DNA from: CAVORB01 sp964395315
Lineage (GTDB): Bacteria > Pseudomonadota > Gammaproteobacteria > Chromatiales > Chromatiaceae
Assembly: GCA_964395315.1 (NCBI GenBank)
Contig: CAYNBI010000012.1
Span: 1-52,691, forward strand
Reading direction: 5' to 3'
Length of the DNA stretch: 52,691 nucleotides
Position 1 is the stretch's first letter, and the number at the start of each line of letters is the position of its first letter. Below the pieces are notes generated by a model. It was not told where the DNA came from, did not search any database, and saw only the letters and a list, made by a program, of their open reading frames with translations. Positions 32,871-41,016 of the stretch are shown piece after piece. The translations under genes and the position numbers were made by a program.

Positions 32871-35294
32871 CTACTTCTTCACCGAGTCGGCGTAGGCCTT
32901 GAACATCTGGTTCATCAGCTCGATGTGCTGCTCGTCGTTGAGCTGGCCGGGCTGGGCGACCTTGCCCCAGAGCGCCGCGTTGCTCATCTCACGATGGCAG
33001 CCCATGCACAGGCCGGTACGCTCCATGCCCATGCGCATCTCCTTGGTCAGCGCGCGGGACAGGGGCCAGTGGGTACCGACGGTCTGCACCTGCTGGTCGT
33101 CCTTGATGATGGTCGACCAGTCGTAGTCCAGATCGGCGATCTTGGGGATCTGGATCTGGTACTGGCCGGGGATCACCTGACCGTTCTTCTGGTCGATCAG
33201 GTCCTCGACGATGTCCTCCGGGTATCGGGTCTGGAAGACTCCACCGGAGATACCGTATCCGAGGGCCTTCGGGTTGTTGTGGCAGGACTCGCAGGTACGG
33301 GCCTTGCGCTGGGCCGAGTGAGGCTGCACCGGGGCCATGTCGATGGCGTCCGGAACCCGCTCCTGGCCGAGCTCCGCCTGCTCGTCGAGCGACTTGCCGA
33401 GCTGGTTGAGCGCGACGGTCTGGTTTTCGCGTCCGATGACGGTGTAGACGATCTGGCAGCCCGGCATCAGCGGGGTCACGCGGCCCTCGCCGTTGATCCC
33501 CAGCACCGGTTCCTCCCAACGCAGGTAGGAGCGCTTCTCGAACACCTTGCCCGGGCTCTTGAACCCGTGCGTGCCCAGCGGGGACTCGGCGGTCTGTCCG
33601 TTCAGCACGTCGCCCACCATGGTCTTCTCGCTGCCGCCGGCGATCCAGTCGGTGTCCTGCAGCGGCTTACCGTCCGCGTCCGTGCCGTAGTTGACCTGCA
33701 CGTGGCAGCCGTAGCACTGCGGCACCCAGGAGGCGTGACAGGCATAGCATTCCAGGCTCTCGTTGTGCTTGACCACCTTGGCCATGGCGACCTCGGCGTT
33801 CGGGCTCTTCCAGGCATTGTCCTCGGCCAGCTGCTTGAGCAGCGGAACCTCGAAGTCCAGCCCGTTGGCCGAGTACATCATCACCTTCTTGCCATCCTTG
33901 ACGACATTGCCCAGGGGGTTGCCGCGGGCGGAGAGCAGATAGCCCTCCTTCTTGTCGTACTGGGTGGCGTAGGCCTGGGTCTCGGCGAGCAGGGCGTCGC
34001 CCAGGCCGCGCGGGTCGGCGGCGATCTCTTTCGCGAACTCCTCCGAGTAGCCCATGGGCAGGTCCCAGGGATAGGCGTCCGGCGTGCCGTGGCAGTCCTG
34101 GCACTCGATCTCGACCTGGGCCAGGGTGGTGCCGAAGATGTTGCCGTCACCGTGCATGTCGATGGTGGTGTGGCAGTCCTGACAGAGCATGCCGCCCTTG
34201 GGATTTTCCGGCCGGCTCTGGTTGTACTGGTGGTGCAGGTCGTCGGAGATGAACAGGTACTGCTTGGTGTGCAGCTTCGGCTGGACCTCGCCCTTCTCGT
34301 TGAAGGGGGAGCCGTAGGGGAACTCCATCAGGCCCTGGTAGGTTACGCCGATGCGCTTGCCACGGTTGTGGCAGGAATTGCAGGTCTCGACCGGGATCCC
34401 CGAGTACTCCATGTCGTCGCGCACCTTGACTTTGGCCTCGCGGGTGCCCTGGATGCGGTGCACCAGCATGTGTCCCTGCTCTTTCTTGTCGATCGTGGGA
34501 TCACCGCCCTCGTAGTAGCCCTCGTTGCCGTAGGGGATGTGGCAGGAGGAACAGCCCATGCCGCGGTAATCGCCCCGCTTCTCGCGGCCCTTGATGGCGA
34601 CGTGGCAGCGCTGGCACTGCTGGCGCTGGTAGGTGAATCCCGCGAGCTTGGGATCGGCCTCGATCTCGTCGACGGAGGGCTGCGGAATCTGGTCGAGCTT
34701 GGTGGGCATCTGATCGGGATGGTCCTCGATCAGCTTGGCCATGTAGGCCTTGTAGGCGTCGGTGCCGACGGTGGGCACGATGCCGTCGGTGTCCTCGACC
34801 GCGTAGTTGCCCCAGGGCACCTTGTGGTTCTGCACCTCGGCCACGCCCCAGGTGTGGAGGTTGCCCTGGATCTTGCCGGCCTCGGTGTTCATCAGCGACC
34901 GCTCCATCCGGTACGGATAGCCCTGGTGACAACCCGCCTGGCCGCAGCTGTTGTCCGCGATCCAGATGCTGCCGGGATCGGGATAGAAGGTCTTGGGTCC
35001 GGTGGCCATGGCCGCCGGTCCAACGCCCGCGTGGGCCTCTTCGGCGGTCAGGCCCTGCGGATTGCCGCCGTGGCAGACCACGCAGCCCTCCGGATCGCCC
35101 TGGGGACCACCCAGGGCCTTGATCGCCGCCATCATTCCACTTTCGGCCTGGCGGATGCTCTCGATGCCCTCATGGCAGCTCAGACAGCCTTTCTCCTTGG
35201 CGATCTCCGGCGTGACCTTCTCTGGTACTGCCGCCTGCGCTGTGCCGCCGAGCCCGCAGGCCAGCGCCAACGCGACGAGCGTCAACCTTCTCAT
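32871..35294 (-). CDS. Periplasmic dodecaheme c-type cytochrome
   Basis: An 807-aa exported multiheme protein with signal peptide residues 1-21 (QAA-VPE). Twelve heme-attachment sites are visible: eleven CxxCH (CLSCH, CVVCH, CQRCH, CSSCH, CNSCH, CQDCH twice, CYACH, CYGCH, CESCH, CMGCH) and one CX4CH, CGQAGCH, third in order. No transmembrane helix after the signal, so it is soluble or peripherally attached. Hemes 1-3 lie in the first 110 residues; hemes 9-10 are adjacent (CYACH and CYGCH, about 10 residues apart). I cannot place it in a named enzyme family such as octaheme nitrite or tetrathionate reductase. A perfect FNR box upstream suggests anaerobic expression. The start has AGGGG upstream; the long frame before it overlaps the regulatory region and is not needed. 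Confidence 0.9.
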   Translation of the reverse strand: MRRLTLVALALACGLGGTAQAAVPEKVTPEIAKEKGCLSCHEGIESIRQAESGMMAAIKALGGPQGDPEGCVVCHGGNPQGLTAEEAHAGVGPAAMATGPKTFYPDPGSIWIADNSCGQAGCHQGYPYRMERSLMNTEAGKIQGNLHTWGVAEVQNHKVPWGNYAVEDTDGIVPTVGTDAYKAYMAKLIEDHPDQMPTKLDQIPQPSVDEIEADPKLAGFTYQRQQCQRCHVAIKGREKRGDYRGMGCSSCHIPYGNEGYYEGGDPTIDKKEQGHMLVHRIQGTREAKVKVRDDMEYSGIPVETCNSCHNRGKRIGVTYQGLMEFPYGSPFNEKGEVQPKLHTKQYLFISDDLHHQYNQSRPENPKGGMLCQDCHTTIDMHGDGNIFGTTLAQVEIECQDCHGTPDAYPWDLPMGYSEEFAKEIAADPRGLGDALLAETQAYATQYDKKEGYLLSARGNPLGNVVKDGKKVMMYSANGLDFEVPLLKQLAEDNAWKSPNAEVAMAKVVKHNESLECYACHASWVPQCYGCHVQVNYGTDADGKPLQDTDWIAGGSEKTMVGDVLNGQTAESPLGTHGFKSPGKVFEKRSYLRWEEPVLGINGEGRVTPLMPGCQIVYTVIGRENQTVALNQLGKSLDEQAELGQERVPDAIDMAPVQPHSAQRKARTCESCHNNPKALGYGISGGVFQTRYPEDIVEDLIDQKNGQVIPGQYQIQIPKIADLDYDWSTIIKDDQQVQTVGTHWPLSRALTKEMRMGMERTGLCMGCHREMSNAALWGKVAQPGQLNDEQHIELMNQMFKAYADSVKK

Positions 35295-35502
35295 GTTTCT
35301 ACCCCTGTCTGTTGCGGGCCGGAATGCCCGATGTCGTGCTCGGCACGCGTGCCGATCCGATCCAGAACGTCGCAGGTTTCGTACCACGGCTGACTGATTT
35401 TGACCGGACAGAGAATGTCAAGGGACAGGGATAGGCACTCTCGCGGCACGAGGGGCCGGGAAACCCGGCAAGATAAGAACTTCGCCGGATTCGGCGTGTT
35501 CT

Positions 35503-35516
35503 TTGATCTGGATCAA
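35503..35516. promoter_or_regulatory. Perfect FNR/Anr box
   Basis: TTGAT-CTGG-ATCAA matches the FNR consensus TTGAT-N4-ATCAA exactly. It is centred 215 bp upstream of the multiheme cytochrome start. A TTATCT hexamer on the minus strand (35476-35471) lies near the distance expected for a class II FNR promoter. This predicts oxygen-responsive control of the cytochrome row. Confidence 0.65.
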
Positions 35517-35577
35517 ACTGACGAGCCGCGACCGCGATCTGCTGTCCGCAGACGCACCCGTCCGGGGATAAGTCTCA

Positions 35578-35633
35578 TTGAACGAATTGTTCAACATTTC
35601 TCGCTGGGGGGCCGGCGCATGAACGAACTGTTC
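35578..35633. repeat. Duplicated GAACGAAYTGTTC dyad
   Basis: GAACGAATTGTTC at 35580-35592 (extended to TTGAACGAATTGTTCAA, 35578-35594) and GAACGAACTGTTC at 35621-35633 are near-identical palindromes 41 bp apart, about four helical turns on the same face. Spacing and symmetry look like a pair of operator sites for an unknown dimeric regulator, 290-340 bp upstream of the multiheme gene. Confidence 0.45.
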
Positions 35634-35992
35634 GACCGTTTCCGCGCGAACGTGACGCACTGCCCGCTGAGACCGAAACCCGCCGGGGTTCTCCCCCGCC
35701 CCTCGGTGTCGCCATTCAGCGTGGCGTGCCCGAAGGAGCATCGCCATGGAAAGGCCAACGGTTCGGCTGCGGGCGCGTTCGCCGTGGCGGTGCAGGTGCT
35801 CACCCCGGACCGGATCGTCTCCTCCGACACCAGGCCGAGGTCGGCCGGCGTGCGCTGGCCCTTGAGCGCATCGAGCGCCACTTCCGTACCAAGGAACGTG
35901 ATCAATTGAGCGCGTCTTACGGCACAGGGATGTGATGCCATCAAAGCACCGCGCCTCCCAGGTGGCCTGCTGATCTTGTCCAGGAAGACCAT
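35591..35992 (-). pseudogene. Possible IS3-type transposase OrfA remnant
   Basis: On the minus strand a short stretch near 35810-35890 reads TEVALDALKGQRTPADLGLVS, which resembles the VALEALKGEKTLAELA segment at the start of IS3-family OrfA proteins. The rest of the frame does not resemble a transposase, no OrfB follows and no terminal inverted repeats were found, so this would be a small decayed fragment. Resemblance is short and may be chance. Confidence 0.3.
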
Positions 35993-36254
35993 TGATCCGC
36001 GTCACCCGAGAGTGCGGTGAGTGGTTGCGGCGGATTCGCCCGCTCATCTGCCGCTCCCGTTCTTTGTCGGGAGCATCCTCTCCGTCAGGCAGCGAGCGCC
36101 CCTTATCCGGTCGTCCGAATCCTTGGAGGCGTTGCGCAAGGCGCCTTGATCCGGCCGGTATCCCGTTATAAGTTGCGGCGACCAGCGTCACGCGACCTGC
36201 CGGCGGAAACCGGGGCACGCAGCCACCCCGTCCCTTTTGCGCTCACACCGATCG
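35634..36254. other. Non-coding region before the DUF2868 gene, candidate promoter 36146-36172
   Basis: Apart from the transposase-like fragment, no gene is seen. On the plus strand TTGATC (36146-36151) and TATAAG (36167-36172) with 15-nt spacing may drive the DUF2868-DUF3482 pair from about 75 bp upstream. The spacing is shorter than ideal. Confidence 0.35.
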
Positions 36255-38138
36255 ATGGACCCGCTTTCCCCACCGCAAGATTCATTTCGGCAGGCGCTGC
36301 CGCCAACCCAAAGCGATCGCTGGCGGCTACCGGATCTGATCGACTTCGATTACTACATCGACGCCGACGAGCAGACGATGCGCGAGCGTCCGGCCGAGCG
36401 AAAGCGGCTCGCGGAAAGGGACCGCGAGCTCTATCTGGAAGACATCCGCGACGCCGTGGCGAAGGTGGCACCGCCACACAATCCTCGGCACCGCAGCGCC
36501 GCGCTGCGCCGTTGGCTCGAGCACCGGCGCCGAGCCGAGGATCCCGCGCTGCTGCCGTTGCTGCCGGGTGCCTCGTTCGCCCGCAGCCGGAGGCTCGTCA
36601 CCCTCGGCCTCGGGCTTCTCGGCTGTGTCATCGGCGCAGGCGTCGCCTCGATCCTGCTGCAATACGACGGCCAGCATCCGGTCAACGTCTCCTGGTACCT
36701 GTTCGTGCTGGTGCTGCTGCAAATCCTGTTGGCGGTTGGCACCCTATCCGCATGGGCGCTGCGCCGGTCCAAGGCGCTACAAACGGCGATCCAGGATGTG
36801 TCCCTGTTGTCCCACTTGATCAGGCCCTTGTTCTCGCGGGTCGCGGGCTGGGTTCACCGGCAGCGCCTCGCCCACGTGCCTGCCGACGTCCGCGAGCGGG
36901 CCAAGGCGAAGAAGGGCCTGCTGCAATCGCATTACGCCCTGTACGGCGCGGCGACCTACCTTCCGATTCTGGTTGCAGCCCAAGTTTTCGGCATCGGTTT
37001 CAATCTCGGTGCCATTGCCACCACCGTCGCGCTGGAGTGGTTCAGCGATCTGGCCTTCGGCTGGGGGTCGGCGTTGGATGTGCAGCCGCAGACCATCCAC
37101 GAGCTCGCCCGCTTCATCGCCCTACCCTGGAGTTGGGCCATCGGGGAGGGACTCGGCTACCCGACGTTGGAGCAGATAGCCGGGTCGCGCATCTCGCTGA
37201 AAGATCCCCTATCGACGCTGGACGCGGGCGACCTGAGGTCGTGGCGCTGGTTTCTGGTGCTCGCCGTCGTCGTCTATGGCCTGTTGCCCCGGCTGGCGTT
37301 GCTCGGGCTCTCGGTGCTGGCCCAGGCGCGCGTACTGGCCACCCTGCCCTTCACGCATCATCGAACCCAGGCGGTCTATGCGCGCATGGTGACGCCGAGC
37401 CTGGAGACGGCCGTGGCCGGAAGCGGCACGGGGCCGGAAATGCCGATCCCGCAACCGCTGAAGCCCCTGCGGGCCCCCACCGCGGCGCCGCGGCCGAAGG
37501 TGAAGTCGGCGACGGCCGAAAAGCCGCAGGCAGCGCCGAAAGCGCTCCCCGAGGAGGCAGACGCACCACCAACCAGGCCACCGGAACCAGCGGGCAAGTT
37601 GCCGCAAACACGACCGGCGGCATCGCCGGCAACGGAAAAGAAGACTCTCTCCGAGGCGGCCGTCGCCGCGGACGCCTGCGTGCTGATGATCCATGTGGAT
37701 GTGGCCGACCTCCTGGAGGAATCGGACCAGATCCGGCTGCAGCAGATGCTGCTGGCGCATACCGGCTGGCGGGTGGCGGCCTCGGTTACCATCGGCGGTG
37801 GCAGCGCGATGGCCGACCAGGCCCTCGCCTTGATCCGCAACGGGCAATGGGAGGCCCCGCCGCCGCGCATCGCGATCGTCCAGGACGGCTCCCAGCCCCC
37901 CATCACCGAGCATCTCCGCTTTCTGCGCGCGGTGCGCGCGCAGGCCGGAGAGCAGGCGCCGATCCTGCTCGCGCTGGTAGGCGACCCGGAGGGAGCGGAC
38001 CCGCTGCCGCCATTGAGCGATTTCGACTTCGGGGACTGGCAGCGCAAGGTCGAGCAGATGGCGGATCCGTATCTCCGGCTCGAGATGCTGTCCCCGCCCG
38101 CGAACGACCCGGCGCCCGAGAAGGAGGCGTCCCGTTGA
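36255..38138 (+). CDS. DUF2868 membrane protein
   Basis: A 627-aa protein. The N-terminal ~110 residues are charged and soluble (DFDYYIDADEQTMRERPAERK). Hydrophobic helices lie at about 115-135, 145-165, 225-265 and 325-350, then an Ala/Pro-rich linker (385-455) and a C-terminal soluble domain with CVLMIHVDVADLLEE and RIAIVQDGSQPP strands. This layout and the following DUF3482 GTPase match the conserved DUF2868-DUF3482 gene pair of proteobacteria, whose role is not established. The ATG at 36255 lacks a good ribosome site; a TTG at 36237 is an alternative. The stop overlaps the next start by three bases (TTGA). Confidence 0.85.
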   Translation: MDPLSPPQDSFRQALPPTQSDRWRLPDLIDFDYYIDADEQTMRERPAERKRLAERDRELYLEDIRDAVAKVAPPHNPRHRSAALRRWLEHRRRAEDPALLPLLPGASFARSRRLVTLGLGLLGCVIGAGVASILLQYDGQHPVNVSWYLFVLVLLQILLAVGTLSAWALRRSKALQTAIQDVSLLSHLIRPLFSRVAGWVHRQRLAHVPADVRERAKAKKGLLQSHYALYGAATYLPILVAAQVFGIGFNLGAIATTVALEWFSDLAFGWGSALDVQPQTIHELARFIALPWSWAIGEGLGYPTLEQIAGSRISLKDPLSTLDAGDLRSWRWFLVLAVVVYGLLPRLALLGLSVLAQARVLATLPFTHHRTQAVYARMVTPSLETAVAGSGTGPEMPIPQPLKPLRAPTAAPRPKVKSATAEKPQAAPKALPEEADAPPTRPPEPAGKLPQTRPAASPATEKKTLSEAAVAADACVLMIHVDVADLLEESDQIRLQQMLLAHTGWRVAASVTIGGGSAMADQALALIRNGQWEAPPPRIAIVQDGSQPPITEHLRFLRAVRAQAGEQAPILLALVGDPEGADPLPPLSDFDFGDWQRKVEQMADPYLRLEMLSPPANDPAPEKEASR

Positions 38139-39574
38139 CTGGCGACATTCCCGTACTGGCCATCATGGGACACCCCAATGCGGGCAAGTCCTCCGTCGTG
38201 GCAACCCTGACCGAGAACGACCGCATCGAGATCGATAAGCGCGCCGGGACCACGACCCGCTCCGACGAATATCCGGTGATCATCGACGGCCGGACCGTCA
38301 TGAAGTTCATCGACACGCCCGGGTTCCAGAACCCGACCGACATCCTGGAGTGGTTCCAGTCCCATCAGGACGCGATCGATCTCGCCGGCGCATTCGTCGC
38401 CGCCCACCGCGAAAACCCGCTGTTCAGCCATGACCGCGCGCTGCTGGAGCCGATCTCCCGCGGGGCGGGGATCATCCTGGTGGTCGACGGGTCGAAGCGC
38501 GTCAAGGAGAAGGACCGCACCGAAATGGAGCTGCTGCGGCTCACCGGCCGCCCGCGCATGGCCGTGCTCAACAACCTGACGACCGAACAGAAGCACATGC
38601 CGGCCTGGCAAGACGCCTTGAGCCGGACCTTCAATTCGGTGCGGGAATTCAATGCCCACCGCGCCACCTACGCGGAGAGAATCAAGCTCCTGCAAGCCCT
38701 GAAGGGAATCGATCAGCGCTGGGAGCCGCAGCTGGAGGCGACCATCGAGTCCTTCGAGCGGGACTGGGAACGGCGCATCGATGTGACCGTCACCACCATC
38801 CTTACCCTGCTCAAGGAGGCCCTGTCGCGCAAGGTCACCCGCTCCCTTCAGGTCGGCGAGGTCTCGACCGACGCGGAGCGCGACGCCATCCGTGCCCGCA
38901 TGTCCGCGGCGTTCCAGGACGACCTGCGGCGGCTGGAAATCGACGCGCGTGAGCAAATCCGGAACCATTTCCATCACAACGTCTGGAACCTGCCTCCCGA
39001 GTCCCTGCTGGAAAAGGACCTGTTCTCCGACGACGTGGAACAATCCCTGGGCCTGAACAGGCAGCAGCTGATCCTGGCGGGCGCCGCGGGCGGCGCCGCG
39101 ACCGGCGGCATCATCGATCTCGGCGTCGGCGGTATGTCTTTGGGAACCGCCGCGCTCCTCGGCGCCGTCGCCGGGGGCGCCCTGGGCGCGTATGGAAAGT
39201 CGGCGCTGGCGAAGTTCGACATCCAAAAGAAGCTCGGCTTCGAGCGCTTCACCATCGGGCCCGTCAGCAATCCCCGGTTTCCGTTCGTCCTGCTCGACCG
39301 GTGCATCCTCTATTGCGCCCAGGCCATGAACTGGTCCCATGGCCGAAAGGCCGCGGACGAGCAAGCAGTCAATCGCGTGCCCGACAGGCAGCCAAGGAAG
39401 AAGCGCGGCTTCACCGAGGGGCTGAGTGCCGAAGAGCACCGGGCGCTGGCCGGATTCTTCTCCGCGGCCAGACGGGGGTGGGAGTCGAGAAAGGAGCCCC
39501 GCTGCCGTGAGATCCTGACCCGCATCCTGCGGGACCTCTCGGAGCAGGAGGTCGACCAACGCCTGAGTCTTTAG
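38135..39574 (+). CDS. DUF3482 GTPase, partner of the DUF2868 protein
   Basis: A 479-aa protein starting at a TTG codon that overlaps the upstream stop (TTGA), with an ideal AAGGAGG site 7 nt before it. Residues 5-170 are a TrmE-Era-type G domain: P-loop GHPNAGKSS, switch-region TTTRSDE, DTPGF (G3) and an LNNLT-type fourth motif where NKxD is expected, so the guanine-specificity motif is degenerate. The remainder is the DUF3482 region with a helical middle and a Gly/Ala-rich membrane-interacting segment (about 300-350: AGAAGGAATGG and AALLGAVAGGALGAY). Coupled translation suggests that the two proteins form a complex. A much longer open frame upstream is not coding. Confidence 0.87.
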   Translation: MTGDIPVLAIMGHPNAGKSSVVATLTENDRIEIDKRAGTTTRSDEYPVIIDGRTVMKFIDTPGFQNPTDILEWFQSHQDAIDLAGAFVAAHRENPLFSHDRALLEPISRGAGIILVVDGSKRVKEKDRTEMELLRLTGRPRMAVLNNLTTEQKHMPAWQDALSRTFNSVREFNAHRATYAERIKLLQALKGIDQRWEPQLEATIESFERDWERRIDVTVTTILTLLKEALSRKVTRSLQVGEVSTDAERDAIRARMSAAFQDDLRRLEIDAREQIRNHFHHNVWNLPPESLLEKDLFSDDVEQSLGLNRQQLILAGAAGGAATGGIIDLGVGGMSLGTAALLGAVAGGALGAYGKSALAKFDIQKKLGFERFTIGPVSNPRFPFVLLDRCILYCAQAMNWSHGRKAADEQAVNRVPDRQPRKKRGFTEGLSAEEHRALAGFFSAARRGWESRKEPRCREILTRILRDLSEQEVDQRLSL

Positions 39575-39592
39575 CCCCGGCAGTGCCGGGGC
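39574..39592 (+). terminator. Hairpin at the end of the DUF3482 gene
   Basis: GCCCCGGCA (39574-39582) and TGCCGGGGC (39584-39592) pair perfectly over 9 bp around a single base. It begins at the last base of the stop codon. There is no T tract, so it may be a weak terminator or a 3'-end stabiliser. Confidence 0.4.
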
Positions 39593-39855
39593 ACCGCTTG
39601 TCGATACCCTCCCGCGGGACTCGCCGCCACCTGTCCACGCAGCCTGGACGAAGCCGGACGCTGGCAGATGCCGGTCACCGACCCTCGAGGCCCTGAAGCG
39701 TGGCGCAGGTTCATCGAAACCACACGAGTGCTCGAGCCAACACCCGGCGGAGGGCTCATCGGCAAATTGACACCTCGGGGGCGCGTTCCCATACTTGCGC
39801 AGCTTTTTCGGTGGCCTGGGTTTCTTGGGTTCTTTGATTCGGGGGATTTGGGACC

Positions 39856-40983
39856 ATGCTGCGCTCCATCGTTCTCGCGGGAATACTCGCCGCCGTCACC
39901 CTGACGGTCTCGGCGGAAGAGATCGTCAAGATCGGCTGCGTCGCCCCACTGACGGGACCGCAGGCACATCTCGGCAAGGACATCGAGAACGGCTGCCGGC
40001 TGGCCGTGACCGAGATCAACGCCAGGGGCCCGCAGCTCGGCGGGCAGCCGGTCAGGTTCGAGCTCCTGGTCGAGGACGACCAAGCCGACCCCAAGACTGC
40101 CACCGTGGTGGCCCAGAAGCTGGTGGACAGCGGTGCGAAAGGCGTCATCGGCCACCTCAACTCCGGCGCCAGCATCCCCGCCTCGCGGATCTACGCCGAC
40201 GCGGGCATCGCCCAGATCTCGCCCGCCTCCACCGCCGTGGCCTATACCCACCAGGGATTCAAGACCACCTTCCGCCTGATGGCGAACGACTCCCAGCAGG
40301 GCAAGGTCCTCGGTGAGTACGCCGCGAAGATCGGCAAGCGGGTGGCGGTGGTGGACGACCGCACCGCCTACGGCCAGGGCCTGATCGACGAGGTGGTGAA
40401 GGGGGTGCAGGGGGCCGGCGCCGAGGTGGTGGGCCGCGAGTTCACGACCGACAAGTCCACCGACTTCACCGCGATCCTCACCTCGCTCAAGGGCAAGCGC
40501 CCGGACGTGCTGGTGTTCGGCGGCATGGACCCGCAGGCCGCCCCGATGGTGCGCCAGATGAAGACCCTGGGCATCAAGGCCCAGTTCATCGGCGGCGACG
40601 GCATGCAGTCGGCGGAGTTCCTCAAGCTCGCCGGGAATATGGCAGAGGGGGTCATCGGCTCGTCCCCCGGCTTGCCGCTCGAGAAGATGCCGGGCGGTGC
40701 CGAGTTCGCCAAGCGCTTCCAGGAAAGCTACGGCAACGTCCAGATCTACGCCCCCTTCGCCTATGACGCCACCCAGGTCCTGATCGGCGCCATGCTCCAG
40801 GCGGGCTCCGCCGAGCCGGACAAGTACCTGCCCGGGCTGGCCCAGTTCGCCATGGACGGGGTGATCGGCCCCATCGCCTTCGATGAGCGCGGCGATCTCA
40901 AGGACGGCCCGGTGACCCTCTACCAGGTCAAGGGCCGGCGCTGGCAGCCCATCGAGACCGTCGGCGGTCCGCCCCCCGGCTAG
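39856..40983 (+). CDS. livK: Branched-chain amino-acid-type ABC transporter substrate-binding protein
   Basis: A 375-aa periplasmic binding protein with a signal peptide (residues 1-20, VSA-EEI). The Leu/Ile/Val-binding protein pattern is clear: VKIGCVAPLTGPQAHLGKD, GVIGHLNSGASIPASRIYADAGIAQISPAST (part) and FRLMANDSQQGKVLGEYAA, the usual ligand-site regions. First gene of a complete five-gene transporter. Ligand could be branched-chain amino acids or another amide or amino acid; the family is broad. A GGGGGAT site lies before the ATG. Confidence 0.92.
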   Translation: MLRSIVLAGILAAVTLTVSAEEIVKIGCVAPLTGPQAHLGKDIENGCRLAVTEINARGPQLGGQPVRFELLVEDDQADPKTATVVAQKLVDSGAKGVIGHLNSGASIPASRIYADAGIAQISPASTAVAYTHQGFKTTFRLMANDSQQGKVLGEYAAKIGKRVAVVDDRTAYGQGLIDEVVKGVQGAGAEVVGREFTTDKSTDFTAILTSLKGKRPDVLVFGGMDPQAAPMVRQMKTLGIKAQFIGGDGMQSAEFLKLAGNMAEGVIGSSPGLPLEKMPGGAEFAKRFQESYGNVQIYAPFAYDATQVLIGAMLQAGSAEPDKYLPGLAQFAMDGVIGPIAFDERGDLKDGPVTLYQVKGRRWQPIETVGGPPPG

Positions 40984-41016
40984 CGCCCGCATCGGGAAGG
41001 AAGGCGCCGGCGCCGC

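Noticed and set aside
32700..35393. 897-codon plus-strand open frame
   Set aside because: It is antisense to the multiheme cytochrome, whose twelve heme motifs prove the minus frame. The plus frame is Val/Leu/Gly/His-biased with no recognisable domain.
36017..38134. Long upstream extension of the DUF3482 frame
   Set aside because: It overlaps DUF2868 in another frame and is Arg/Ala/Gly-rich; the ribosome site at 38118-38127 and the P-loop near the start favour the TTG at 38135.
37376..39559. 727-codon minus-strand open frame
   Set aside because: Antisense to the DUF2868-DUF3482 pair; no domain signature and the plus frames are convincing.
39571..40992. 473-codon minus-strand frame
   Set aside because: Antisense to the Liv-type binding protein, which has a signal peptide and full family pattern.
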